In this document: positions 40,716 through 49,498 of the stretch, piece after piece
Layout: each line of letters begins with the position of its first letter
How positions within the stretch are numbered: position 1 is the first letter of the stretch
Source: Xanthobacter sp. NM-25
GTDB lineage: Bacteria > Pseudomonadota > Alphaproteobacteria > Rhizobiales > Xanthobacteraceae
Reading direction: 5' to 3'
DNA length: 64,000 nt
Assembly (NCBI RefSeq): GCF_022138605.1
Contig: NZ_JACBFS010000002.1
Location: forward strand, 186,001-250,000
Program-made: the position numbers and the translations under genes
The notes under the pieces: model-generated
The model's database searches: none
What the model was told of the DNA's origin: nothing
Seen by the model: the letters and a program-made list of their open reading frames with translations, nothing else

Positions 40716-42004
40716 CGGAGCGTCCCTCCTTCCGCGAAGACAACGGCCCCCGCATGTCGGCGCACCACCTGCGCCAAGGCGCCGAGATCGGCGGTGCCGA
40801 GCTGTCCCATGGCCACCTGCAATTCCTCGGTCAGAAGCTCGGCCACGTAATCGGCGCCCCCATCGCCGATGCCGGCGAGGCCGATGAGGAAAGCCCGGCC
40901 GCAGAAGGTGCCCGCAGCGCCCAGGGCCACCGCCCGCGCCACATCCAGCCCGGAGCGGATGCCGCTGTCGAACAGCACGGTGGCGCGGCCCGCCACCGCG
41001 GCGACGATGGCCGGCAGGACATCGATGGCCGCCGGCGCCGCATCCAGCTGCCGGCCGCCATGGTTCGAAACGAGGATGCCGTCGACGCCGATGGAGATCG
41101 CGCGCTCGGCATCGGCGGGATGCAGCACACCCTTGACCACGAGCGCGCGCGGCCAGGCGTCGCGCAGGCGCTTCACCGCCTCCCAGGAGAACGTGCCCTT
41201 GATCTCGCTCTGCACGAAGCCGGCGGTGCTCGCGAGGGTCGCCGGCGCCCCCACATAGGGCGTCATGTTGGCGAATTCGGGGGTTCCCGCCCGCGCCAGG
41301 GCGAGCGCCCAGGGCCAGGCGAGCGCCACGTCGCGGACCGTACGGAGCGAGGTGCGGAACGGCACCACGAGGCCATTGGCAAGATCCCGTGGGCGCTTCG
41401 AGCGCACCGGCGCATCCAGCGTCGCCACCAGTGCGCGGGCCCCGGCCGCCTCCGCCCGGCGCACCAGATCGAAGGTGACGCGATGATCCTGGTGCGGCAG
41501 GCCGTAGAGCTGGAACCAGGTGCTGTCACCGGCCAGCGCCGCCACCTCCTCGATGGAGGCGCCGGCGAGGGTGCCCACGATATAGGGAATGCGCGCGCGG
41601 GCGGCAGCTTTCGCGAACAGCCGGGTGGCGCCGGGCCACACCAGCCCATCCACCCCCACCGGCGAGATGCCGATGGGGGCGGCGTAGCGGGTGCCGAACA
41701 GCTCCACCTCGGTGCGCGCGGGCGCCGGAGCGCCATAGCGCGGCACAAGTTCCAGCGCGTCGAGCGCTACCCGATTGCGCCGCACGCCGAGATCCGTGCC
41801 GGTGCCCCCCTCCAGAAAATCGAAGGCAAAGCGGGGGATCCTCCGGCGCGCTGCACGCTCCAGATAATCGAGGGTCGGCATCTTCTGCTTGAGCCGGGCG
41901 GCGGCGCTGGTGCCGGAACCAGCCCCCCAGGCCTGCGCCGGTGGAGACCCGACAGCGGCCTGCGGATGCGCGGGCGAGCCCGCATCCAATGGCATGCGCG
42001 ACAT
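40712..42004 (-). CDS. FMN-dependent alpha-hydroxyacid dehydrogenase (LldD / mandelate dehydrogenase type)
   Basis: From ATG 42004, which follows GAGGAAACGCGCC, the product is 430 residues. ATG 41881 would start right at the conserved domain, so the first 40 residues are uncertain. Landmarks are IPRFAFDFLEGGTG, PIGISPVGVDGLVWPGA, WFQLYG, the catalytic His in SNHGGRQLD and VLFDSGIRSGLDV. These define the family of L-lactate, glycolate and (S)-mandelate oxidising flavoproteins. Pairing with a D-type FAD enzyme suggests use of a racemic 2-hydroxy acid. Confidence 0.86.
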   Translation of the reverse strand: MSRMPLDAGSPAHPQAAVGSPPAQAWGAGSGTSAAARLKQKMPTLDYLERAARRRIPRFAFDFLEGGTGTDLGVRRNRVALDALELVPRYGAPAPARTEVELFGTRYAAPIGISPVGVDGLVWPGATRLFAKAAARARIPYIVGTLAGASIEEVAALAGDSTWFQLYGLPHQDHRVTFDLVRRAEAAGARALVATLDAPVRSKRPRDLANGLVVPFRTSLRTVRDVALAWPWALALARAGTPEFANMTPYVGAPATLASTAGFVQSEIKGTFSWEAVKRLRDAWPRALVVKGVLHPADAERAISIGVDGILVSNHGGRQLDAAPAAIDVLPAIVAAVAGRATVLFDSGIRSGLDVARAVALGAAGTFCGRAFLIGLAGIGDGGADYVAELLTEELQVAMGQLGTADLGALAQVVRRHAGAVVFAEGGTLR

Positions 42005-42099
42005 GGCGCGTTTCCTCATTTGTATTGTCGTTATTGCCCTTGGTACAGGCCTCGCGCTCATCAGCGCAAATAATTAGGCCTTATCGCCGCGATCAACTT

Positions 42100-43086
42100 T
42101 TATGATTTCGCAGTCTTTCCCCGCCGCCGCCGGCCGCCCGTCCCCGCGGCGGGCGCCTCCTCTCCCGCGGGGTGCACGAAGCGGGCGGCGGACGAGGCGG
42201 CGGCGACCAGATCCTGCCGGATCACCTCCACCACCGCATTGGCGGCGGCAGACACCGACCGGCGCGGATGATGCACCACGGCGATGGAGCGGGTGAGGCT
42301 CGGCACCGCGAAGTGATAGGCCCGCACCCGCCCCGCCGCCAGCGCCTGGTGCAAGGCGATGGTGGGCAGCACGGTGACAAGATCGGTGGTGGCCACCACC
42401 TCGCAGATGGCCGACAGGGTATCGATTTCGAGACGCGGATTGAGCTCAATGCCCGCTTCCGCCGCCTGTTCCTCGAGGATCATCCGCAGGCCATGCCGCT
42501 TGGAGGGCATCACCAAATCGAACCCCGCGAGATCGGCGAAAGTGAGACGGGCCGGCGCCGGATACGGCGCGCCCTGCCGGCAGGCGAACACCATCTCCTC
42601 ATCGAGGATATGCTGGGCGTTGAGCCCGCGGCGCTGCTTCGGCGCGTTGATGATAGCAAGATCGAGCTGGCCGGTGGTCACCCAGTCCATCAGCGTCTGC
42701 GTGTAACCCTCACAGGCCGACAAGGCGACATCGGGATATTCTGCGGCGATGCGCGCGGAAGAGCTCGCCAGCGTGCTCTGCGCCACCGATGTGATGAGCC
42801 CGGCCACCACCCGCCCCGACACGCGCCCATCGAACCGCGCCATCTCCTGCCGGGCATGTTCCACATCGCGCACAATGGGTGTCAGCAGCCGCGCCAGCGC
42901 CTCCCCCGCCACCGTGGTGGCCACCCCATGAGCGGTGCGATCGAACAGCCGCTGGCCGAATTCCGCCTCCAGCTTGGCGATCTGCATGCTGAGCGCGGGT
43001 TGCACAATATTGAGCTGGCGCGCGGCACGGGTGACATTCCCCACCTCCGCGAGGCAGAGGAAATACTGCATCTGTTTCAGATCCAT
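42100..43086 (-). CDS. LysR-family transcriptional regulator
   Basis: The 328-residue product opens MDLKQMQYFLCLAEVGNVTRAARQLNIVQPALSMQIAKLEAEFGQRLFDRT, a clear LysR helix-turn-helix. The effector domain follows (about residues 90-300). A basic, Gly/Arg-rich tail closes the protein. It is divergent from ubiX across a 299-bp gap that contains a 39-bp interrupted palindrome. It lies 95 bp before the hydroxyacid dehydrogenase genes on the same strand. It could govern either side; the ubiXD side is favoured by the usual divergent LysR arrangement. Confidence 0.87.
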   Translation of the reverse strand: MDLKQMQYFLCLAEVGNVTRAARQLNIVQPALSMQIAKLEAEFGQRLFDRTAHGVATTVAGEALARLLTPIVRDVEHARQEMARFDGRVSGRVVAGLITSVAQSTLASSSARIAAEYPDVALSACEGYTQTLMDWVTTGQLDLAIINAPKQRRGLNAQHILDEEMVFACRQGAPYPAPARLTFADLAGFDLVMPSKRHGLRMILEEQAAEAGIELNPRLEIDTLSAICEVVATTDLVTVLPTIALHQALAAGRVRAYHFAVPSLTRSIAVVHHPRRSVSAAANAVVEVIRQDLVAAASSAARFVHPAGEEAPAAGTGGRRRRGKTAKS

Positions 43087-43145
43087 AGCGTTTTTCCTCC
43101 CGCCGCCCGGCAGGGAGCCGGCGGCGCCGCATAATCATTGTAATT

Positions 43146-43184
43146 GATAATGACGATAAACATTCATTATTTGAAGTGATTATC
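43146..43184. promoter_or_regulatory. LysR-type interrupted palindrome in the lysR-ubiX gap
   Basis: GATAATGAC (43146-43154) and GTGATTATC (43176-43184) match in eight of nine positions as an inverted repeat, in an AT-rich patch of otherwise GC-rich DNA. It begins 60 bp from the lysR start and ends 202 bp before ubiX. That placement suits an autoregulated, divergent LysR promoter. The rest of the 299-bp gap shows no gene. Confidence 0.45.
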
Positions 43185-43385
43185 TTTGCTGTCTATGAAT
43201 CGATCAACGGCATCATGCAGGTGCCGGCTCGCCGCAAGGCAACCCACGCCCGAGCTCCGGGCGGAGAGAGTTGTCCACGGCACGGGAGGAGACGGTGAGG
43301 AGTGACGGAACGTGCTGCGTTCCGCTCCTTTTTGCACGCTCCAAATGTCGAACAGGCTCTGCCCGCGGGCAGAAAGGGCGTCGCC

Positions 43386-44000
43386 ATGCTGGATCAAAAG
43401 CGGCTCATCATTGGCATTTCCGGTGCGTCCGGCGTCATGTACGGCGTGCGCATGCTCCAGCTTCTGCGCAACGCCGGGGTGGAAACCCACCTTGTCATGT
43501 CGCGCACCGCCGAGATCACCCTCGCCTACGAAAGCCAGATGAAAGTAGCGGACGTGAAGGCCCTGGCCAGCGTCTGCCACGCCCAGGACGACATGGCGGC
43601 GGCCATCTCCTCCGGCTCGTTCCGCACCATGGGCATGGTGGTGGCGCCCTGCTCCATGCGTTCCATGTCCGAGATCGCCTCCGGTGTCACCACGGGCCTG
43701 CTCACCCGCGCCGCCGACGTGGTGCTGAAGGAGCGCCGCCGGCTGGTGCTGATGGCGCGCGAGACACCCCTGCACACCGGCCACCTGCGCACCATGACCG
43801 CGGTCTCGGAGATGGGCGCCATCATCGCCCCTCCGGTACCGGCCTTCTACGCCAAGCCCGAGAGCGTCGAAGACCTCATCGACCACACGGTGGGGCGCGT
43901 GCTCGACCTGTTCGACATCGAGCTCGGCGTGGTCCGTCGCTGGGGAGAGGACACGCGCCTGAAGCGCCGCGCGCCGCCCCTGCGGCAGATCAAAGCCTGA
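43386..44000 (+). CDS. ubiX: UbiX-family flavin prenyltransferase
   Basis: The 204-residue product from ATG 43386 opens RLIIGISGASGVMYGVRMLQLL. It has VVAPCSMRSMSEIASGVTTGLLTRAADVVLKERRRLVLMARETPLHTGHLRTM, the full UbiX/Pad1 signature for FMN and dimethylallyl-phosphate binding. It makes prenylated FMN, the cofactor of UbiD-type decarboxylases, and a ubiD-family gene follows 53 bp downstream. The pairing with a catabolic-looking UbiD and an importer suggests a dedicated copy rather than the ubiquinone one. Confidence 0.9.
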   Translation: MLDQKRLIIGISGASGVMYGVRMLQLLRNAGVETHLVMSRTAEITLAYESQMKVADVKALASVCHAQDDMAAAISSGSFRTMGMVVAPCSMRSMSEIASGVTTGLLTRAADVVLKERRRLVLMARETPLHTGHLRTMTAVSEMGAIIAPPVPAFYAKPESVEDLIDHTVGRVLDLFDIELGVVRRWGEDTRLKRRAPPLRQIKA

Positions 44001-44053
44001 GCGCTGTCGCTCCCCAGCCCCCCTCCTTGCCCATGCCGATCGAGAGACACGAA

Positions 44054-45469
44054 ATGTCCAGCGAACCCCGCCTCCGCCCCGCCGATGCCCCTGCCGACCT
44101 TCGGGCCTGGCTCGCAGCGCTCGCTGCGCGCGGCGCGCTGGCCGTGGCGCGGGACAATCTCTCGCTTATCGACGAGCTCGCCGCCGTGGCCAAGCGCACC
44201 GAACGCGACAAGGCGGTGCTGTTCCCCCGCCCCAGCGGCCACGATATTCCCGTGGTGGTGAACCTGTTCACCCAGCGCGAATGGGTAGCCGATGCGCTGG
44301 GCGTGAGCGATGATGCTCTGCTGCCCCACGTGCTGGCGGCGGCGCAGGATCCGCTCCCCTGGGTCGAGGTCACCAGCGGCGCCGCCCAGGAGGTGGTGCA
44401 CACCGAGGTGGACCTGCTGAAGCAGCTGCCCATTCCCAAGCACAATGAGCTGGACAGCGGGCCCTACATCACCGCTGGCCTGCTCATTTCGCGCAATCCG
44501 CGCACCGGCGTCCAGAACGTCGCCATCCACCGCTGCCAGATCTCGGGGCCGAACCGCATCGGCGTGCTGCTGCTGCCCCGCCACACCCTTGCCTATTACC
44601 GCATGGCCGAAGAGGCCGGAGAGCCGCTCGAAATCGCCATCGCCATCGGCGTGCATCCGGCTCTGCTGCTGGCCTCCCAGGCCATCTGCGCGCTGGACGA
44701 GGACGAGATGGGCATCGCCGGCGCGCTGCTCGGCCGTCCGGTCGAAATGGTGAAGTGCAAAACCAACGGCGTGCGCGTTCCGGCCCATGCGGAAATCGTG
44801 GTGGAAGGCCGCATCCTGCCGAAGGTGCGCGAGCCGGAAGGCCCATTCGGCGAATTCCCACAATATTATGGACCGCGCGCTGCCCGCGAGGTGATCGCGG
44901 TGGATGCCGTCACCCATCGGCGCCATCCCATCTTCCACACCATCGTCGGCGGCTCGTTCGAGCATCTGGTGCTGGGCGGCGTGCCGCGGGAGGCAACGCT
45001 GCTGCAGCACCTCAAGCGCTCGTTCCCGAACGTTCTCGATGTGCGCCTGACCCGGGGCGGCACCTGCCGCTATCACCTGGTGGTGAAGATCGACAAGACC
45101 AGCAACGGTGAGCCCAAGAACATCATTCTGGGCGCCTTCGGCGGCCATTATGACGTCAAGCAGGTGGTGGTGGTCGACAAGGACGTGGACATTTCCAGCG
45201 CCGACGAGATCGAATGGGCGATCGCCACCCGTTTCCAGGCGGACCGCGACATGGTGGTGGTGGGCGGCGCACAGGGCTCGCGATTGGACCCCTCCACCGA
45301 CGACGGCATCGGCGCCAAGCTGGGCCTCGACGCCACCGCCCCCCTCACCGACGATCCTCTGGCCTTCCGCCGCATCCACGTGAAAGGCGAAGAAGAAGTC
45401 GATCTTTCCACCGCTTTGGTGAAGGACCCCAATGCCGCCTTCGCCCGCCTGGTGGCGCAATTGTCCTAA
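44054..45469 (+). CDS. ubiD: UbiD-family prenylated-FMN decarboxylase
   Basis: The product from ATG 44054 is 471 residues; an in-frame ATG at 44033 is the alternative. It carries the Arg of NVAIHRCQISGPNRIGV and the acidic pair in EPEGPFGEFPQYYG, corresponding to the Arg-Glu-Glu catalytic set, plus the metal-binding Asn/His region. UbiD enzymes reversibly decarboxylate aromatic or alpha,beta-unsaturated acids. Co-occurrence with a NitT/TauT importer, an AraC regulator and downstream CoA ligase genes points to degradation of an aromatic acid rather than ubiquinone synthesis. Confidence 0.88.
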   Translation: MSSEPRLRPADAPADLRAWLAALAARGALAVARDNLSLIDELAAVAKRTERDKAVLFPRPSGHDIPVVVNLFTQREWVADALGVSDDALLPHVLAAAQDPLPWVEVTSGAAQEVVHTEVDLLKQLPIPKHNELDSGPYITAGLLISRNPRTGVQNVAIHRCQISGPNRIGVLLLPRHTLAYYRMAEEAGEPLEIAIAIGVHPALLLASQAICALDEDEMGIAGALLGRPVEMVKCKTNGVRVPAHAEIVVEGRILPKVREPEGPFGEFPQYYGPRAAREVIAVDAVTHRRHPIFHTIVGGSFEHLVLGGVPREATLLQHLKRSFPNVLDVRLTRGGTCRYHLVVKIDKTSNGEPKNIILGAFGGHYDVKQVVVVDKDVDISSADEIEWAIATRFQADRDMVVVGGAQGSRLDPSTDDGIGAKLGLDATAPLTDDPLAFRRIHVKGEEEVDLSTALVKDPNAAFARLVAQLS

Positions 45470-45598
45470 GTCGAGAAGCGTGATCCAGGCCTGTTGACCA
45501 CCTTGGGAGCACACGGGGACCGCCAAGTCCCATCATCACATCACAGAAGCCGGGCGCACCGACGCACCGGACAGATAAGACCGGGAGGAATTGAGCTG

Positions 45599-46633
45599 AT
45601 GACCACCAGAAGGCGCTTCCTTGCCGCCGGCGCCCTTGCCGCGGCCCTCTTCACCACCGTTTCCGCCCAGGCGGCGGACAAGGTCCGCGTGGGGATCAAC
45701 AACGTCGTCTCCGACGTGGTGTTCCACCTGGCGCAGGAGCGGGGCTTCTTCAAGGATGAAGGCCTCGACGTGGAGCTGGTGGTGTTCGATTCCGGCCCGA
45801 AGATGATCGCCCCGCTGGGCGCCGGCCAGATCGACGTAGGCGCCGGGGCCTCCTCAGCCGGCCTCTACAATGCGGTGGCCCGCGGCATCGACATCAAGGT
45901 GGTGGCCGACAAAGGTTCCACCCCACCCGGCTATGATTACATGCCGCTGATGGTGCGCAAGGACCTGGTGGCCAGCGGCAAGGTGAAGACCGTCGCCGAC
46001 CTCAAGGGCATGAAGGTGGGCGCGGTGGGCCCCGGCGCCGCCACCAACGCCAAGCTGGCGCATATCCTGGGGAGCGCGGGCCTCACCTACAAGGACGTGC
46101 AGCACAATTATATCGGCTACCCGCAGCAGATCGCTGCGTTCACCACCGGGGCCATCGACGCGGCCATCACCACCGAGCCTTCGGTGACCCAGGCGCTGGA
46201 CAACGACGTCGCGGTCCGCTTCGTGGTGGATGGCTATCCCAACCAGCAGGTGGCGGTGCTGCTCTACGGCGGCGACTTCATCGCCAAGCACCGCGACGTG
46301 GCGCAGCGCTTCATGAACGCCTACGTGCGATCGGCCCGGCTGTTCAACGATGCCACCGCCGGCGGCAAGTTCACCGGCAAGGGTGCGGACGCGGTCATCA
46401 AGACCATCATGCACACCACCGGCCTCAAGGACCCCAAGCTGTTCACCAAGATGATTCCGAACGGCATCAATCCCGATGGGCAGGTGGATGTCGCCTCCAT
46501 GGCGCAGGACCTCAAGTTCTTCACCGACAACGGCTATCTCGAAAAGCCGGCGAAGGTCGAGGACGTGCTCGACCCCTCCTTCGCCAAGGCGACCGTGCAG
46601 GCGCTGGGCCCCTACAAGGCCGCCCAGAACTGA
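45599..46633 (+). CDS. ABC transporter substrate-binding protein, NitT/TauT family (UbiD-locus importer)
   Basis: From ATG 45599, nine bases after GGGAGGA, the product is 344 residues. The start MTTRRRFLAAGALAAALFTTVSAQA-AD is a Tat- or Sec-type signal with several arginines. The mature part (VRVGINNVVSDVVFHLAQERGFFKDEGLDVELVVFDSGPKM) is of the NMT1/SsuA type, close in style to the binding protein at 4228. It follows ubiD by 129 bp with no clear promoter. Its ligand may be the acid decarboxylated by UbiD. Confidence 0.85.
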   Translation: MTTRRRFLAAGALAAALFTTVSAQAADKVRVGINNVVSDVVFHLAQERGFFKDEGLDVELVVFDSGPKMIAPLGAGQIDVGAGASSAGLYNAVARGIDIKVVADKGSTPPGYDYMPLMVRKDLVASGKVKTVADLKGMKVGAVGPGAATNAKLAHILGSAGLTYKDVQHNYIGYPQQIAAFTTGAIDAAITTEPSVTQALDNDVAVRFVVDGYPNQQVAVLLYGGDFIAKHRDVAQRFMNAYVRSARLFNDATAGGKFTGKGADAVIKTIMHTTGLKDPKLFTKMIPNGINPDGQVDVASMAQDLKFFTDNGYLEKPAKVEDVLDPSFAKATVQALGPYKAAQN

Positions 46634-46641
46634 CACCCCCC

Positions 46642-46663
46642 GGGTGCCGGCCCGCCGGCACCC
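46642..46663 (+). other. GC-rich intergenic hairpin after the binding-protein gene
   Basis: GGGTGCCGGC (46642-46651) and GCCGGCACCC (46654-46663) are perfect complements, leaving a minimal loop. No T-run follows. It sits 8 bp behind the binding-protein stop and 93 bp before the ATPase gene, as at 5306, 12606 and 31984. Confidence 0.5.
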
Positions 46664-46755
46664 CTCACAACTCATCCTCAATGAGAAGGCCGCGGCCGAG
46701 CGCATCACCACGCACAGGTCCAGGGGCCCCATGACGGACCGGGAGGATCCACACG

Positions 46756-47592
46756 ATGGCTGTCGTGAGCATGTTGAGCCCGAAGCCGAGCACGGCCGCC
46801 GACACGGTGCCGGTTCAGATCTCGATGCGCGGTGTGCGCAAGTATTTTGGAAACTCCGGCTTCGTGGCGGTGGACGGGATCGATCTCGACATCCCGCAGG
46901 GCCAGTTCTTCGTCATCGTCGGCCCCTCCGGCTGTGGCAAGACCACCCTGCTGCGCATGCTCGCCGGCCTGGAGAGCATCAGCGAAGGCACCATGAAGGT
47001 GAACCGGACCGACCCCAGCCGGCCCGAAAACTCCATGGTGTTCCAGGGTGACAGCCTGTTTCCCTGGATGACCGTCTATGACAACGCCGCCTATGGCTTG
47101 CGCATGCGCGGCGTACCGGAGAAGGACGTTTCCGAGAGCGTCAAGCTGTGGCTGGAACGCATCGGCCTTTATCGCTTCCGCGACCGCTACCCGAACCAAT
47201 TGTCGGGCGGCATGCGTCAGCGGGTCTCCATCGTGCGCGCCTTCGCCAACGATCCCGAGATCCTGCTCATGGACGAGCCGTTCTCCGCCCTCGACGAGCA
47301 GAACAAGATGATGCTGCATGAAGAATTGCTGCGCATCTGGGAAGCCACCAAGAAGACCGTGGTGTTCATCACCCATTCCGTGGACGAAGCCGTCACCCTC
47401 GGCGATCGCATCATGATCATGACCGCCAATCCGGGGCGGGAGAAGGCCATTCTCGACGTGCCCTTCGCGCGGCCCCGCAACGTCATCGAGCTGCGCCACG
47501 AAGCCGCCTATGGCGAGCTGGTGTTCCACATCTGGGAGCAGCTGCGCGAGGAGGTTCAGCGCGCCCGCATGAACGCCGAGGGGGGCAAGTGA
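46756..47592 (+). CDS. ABC transporter ATP-binding protein, NitT/TauT family (UbiD-locus importer)
   Basis: The 278-residue ATPase has Walker A GPSGCGKTT, signature LSGGMRQR, Walker B ILLMDEPFSALDEQ and switch His in VFITHSVDEA. ATG 46756 follows GGGAGGATCCACACG. A 25-residue N-terminal extension precedes the domain. Its stop overlaps the permease ATG as TGATG. Confidence 0.9.
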   Translation: MAVVSMLSPKPSTAADTVPVQISMRGVRKYFGNSGFVAVDGIDLDIPQGQFFVIVGPSGCGKTTLLRMLAGLESISEGTMKVNRTDPSRPENSMVFQGDSLFPWMTVYDNAAYGLRMRGVPEKDVSESVKLWLERIGLYRFRDRYPNQLSGGMRQRVSIVRAFANDPEILLMDEPFSALDEQNKMMLHEELLRIWEATKKTVVFITHSVDEAVTLGDRIMIMTANPGREKAILDVPFARPRNVIELRHEAAYGELVFHIWEQLREEVQRARMNAEGGK

Positions 47593-48365
47593 TGGCTCAG
47601 AAGAAAGTCTTCCGCTTCGGCGATCGCTTCATCGGCTTCCTCACCCCCCTGGTGCTGCTGGGCCTGTGGGAAGCGGCGGCACGGCTCGGCCTCATCGACG
47701 CCCGCTTCTTTCCGCCCCCGTCGAGCATCGTACACACGTTCGGCGCGCTGATCGCCTCCGGCGAATTGTGGACCAACCTGGTGGCCAGCCTGCGCCGGCT
47801 GATGCTGGGCATGCTGGTGGGCGGGGTCCCGGCGCTGTTCCTAGGCCTCGCCATGGGTATTTCCAAGCCCCTGCGAGCGGCCATCGACCCCTTGATCTCC
47901 GCCACCTACCCGATCCCGAAAAGCGCCATCCTGCCGCTGGTGCTGCTCATTTTCGGCCTGGGCGAGATGTCGAAGGTGGTGATGGTGGCTCTGGGCGCCT
48001 TCTACCCCATCCTCATCAATACGGTGATGGGTGTCGCCAATATCGACAAGATCTATCTCGATGTCGGCCACAACTTCCGCGCCAGCCGGTGGCAGGTGTT
48101 CCGCACCATCGCCTTGCCCGGCGCCCTGCCCTCCATCATGGCCGGGGTGAAGCTGGCCATGGGCATGGGCCTCATCCTGATCGCCATCTCCGAGATGGTC
48201 GCCGCCTCCGACGGCATCGGCTACATGATCTGGAACGCATGGCAGGTACTCACCGTTGATACCATGTATGTGGGCCTGCTGGTGATCGCACTGCTCGGCT
48301 TCATGTTCTCGACCATCCTGGACGAAATCGAGCGGCTGCTGATCCCCTGGAAGGCGCGGGCCTGA
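47592..48365 (+). CDS. ABC transporter permease, NitT/TauT family (UbiD-locus importer)
   Basis: The 257-residue membrane protein starts at ATG 47592 within TGATG; a GTG one codon earlier is the alternative. It has about six spans and the EAA loop VGHNFRASRWQVFRTIALPGALPSIMAG. It completes the third NitT/TauT importer of the window. An AraC-type regulator gene follows after only 16 bp, so regulator and importer are probably in one transcript. Confidence 0.88.
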   Translation: MAQKKVFRFGDRFIGFLTPLVLLGLWEAAARLGLIDARFFPPPSSIVHTFGALIASGELWTNLVASLRRLMLGMLVGGVPALFLGLAMGISKPLRAAIDPLISATYPIPKSAILPLVLLIFGLGEMSKVVMVALGAFYPILINTVMGVANIDKIYLDVGHNFRASRWQVFRTIALPGALPSIMAGVKLAMGMGLILIAISEMVAASDGIGYMIWNAWQVLTVDTMYVGLLVIALLGFMFSTILDEIERLLIPWKARA

Positions 48366-48381
48366 GCATGGCGAGGCCGCA

Positions 48382-49224
48382 ATGTCCAACGCCTTGAGGA
48401 TCGCGCACGGCGCGTTCGGTCGGGTGGCGCTCCTCGACATGGATCGCCCCCTGGTCCGCCATGCCCATCCGCACTGTCACGTGCTGCTGAAGGTGGAAGG
48501 CGCGGACACCGCCTTCACGGTCGGTGAGGGGCTCGCCCCCCTCACCGACCGCACGTGCGTTCTGGTGAACGGCTGGGAACCCCATGCCTATGTGCACCAG
48601 CCGGAGCAGCCGCAGACGCTGATCCTGGCGCTCTATATCGAGCCGGATTGGCTGAAGGCCTTCCGGCCCGGCTGGGGCGCTTCCGGCGTGCCCGGCTTCT
48701 TCGAACAGCCGTGTGGAGAGGTCTCGCCGCGCATCCACCGCCTCACCCACGACCTGGCCGAAGAGATGATGGCGCGGCCGGATGCGGCAGCGGTGCACGA
48801 GGCGCTGCTGGCGGATCTCATGATCGCGGTGGTGGAGCGCTTCACCCCGTGGCGCTCCTTCTCCACCATCCGCGCGCTGGAGACCCAGCGCCGCATGGAC
48901 TGGCGCATCCGCCGCGTGGTGGAGGGCCTGCGCGCCAACCTCGCAGAGGACGTGGACACCACCGCCATGGCGCGGGAGGCGGGGCTGTCACGGGCCCATT
49001 TCTTCCGCCTGTTCGAGGCGTCCACCAACGTCCCGCCGCGCATCTATCTCAACGCCATGCGCGTGGAAGCCGCCGTGTCGGCGGTGACCGCGGAAGACGG
49101 CAACCTCTCCGACATTGCCGAGCGGCTGGGCTTTGTCGCGCCCTCCCATTTCACGCGTTTTTTCCGCGACCATACGGGCGTGACGCCAAGCGCCTTCCGC
49201 ACCATCTCCCGCATGGCCCTCTGA
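48382..49224 (+). CDS. AraC-family transcriptional regulator
   Basis: The 280-residue protein has a cupin-like sensing N-terminus (HAHPHCHVLLKVEGADTAFTVGEG, residues 28-60). The C-terminal double helix-turn-helix lies around residues 175-278 (DTTAMAREAGLSRAHFFRLFEASTNVPPRIYLNAMRVEAA, then LSDIAERLGFVAPSHFTRFFRDHTGVTPSAFR). It lies directly behind the permease gene and is closed by a strong terminator. Likely targets are its own importer/UbiD operon and perhaps the molybdenum hydroxylase operon that begins 275 bp further on. Confidence 0.88.
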   Translation: MSNALRIAHGAFGRVALLDMDRPLVRHAHPHCHVLLKVEGADTAFTVGEGLAPLTDRTCVLVNGWEPHAYVHQPEQPQTLILALYIEPDWLKAFRPGWGASGVPGFFEQPCGEVSPRIHRLTHDLAEEMMARPDAAAVHEALLADLMIAVVERFTPWRSFSTIRALETQRRMDWRIRRVVEGLRANLAEDVDTTAMAREAGLSRAHFFRLFEASTNVPPRIYLNAMRVEAAVSAVTAEDGNLSDIAERLGFVAPSHFTRFFRDHTGVTPSAFRTISRMAL

Positions 49225-49263
49225 CCCCCGTTTCGCCGCCACGGCGTCCCGGTCCCTCCACTG

Positions 49264-49307
49264 CGCGCGGCCCCCGGCTTCTGCTGGGGCCGCGCGTTTT
49301 TTATTTT
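49264..49307 (+). terminator. Strong intrinsic terminator after the AraC gene
   Basis: CGCGCGGCCCC (49264-49274) and GGGGCCGCGCG (49286-49296) form a perfect 11-bp stem with an 11-nt loop, followed by TTTTTTATTTT. It is the clearest terminator in the window and separates the ubiXD/importer operon from the molybdenum-hydroxylase operon. The 191 bp from here to the next gene show no strong promoter. Confidence 0.88.
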
Positions 49308-49498
49308 GGATCAGGCCATTGCAGGCACACGCGCCAGATGCGGCACCGCCTTCCGATGCCGCGCTGCAAAACGGCAAATGAGACCCCACGGTAAATCGTG
49401 AGACGGCTCGGCATGGTCCGCGCCTCCCCCTGCCGCCACCTTCCCCCGCACGGCGCACCCGCTGCGCCGCGCGCCACCCGAGGGAAGGAATGCCGGGG

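Noticed and set aside
49365..49390. XylS/AraC-like TGCA...GG element before the molybdenum hydroxylase gene
   Set aside because: TGCAAAACGG has the wrong spacing for the TGCA-N6-GG consensus and there is no second half. Too weak to report as an operator.
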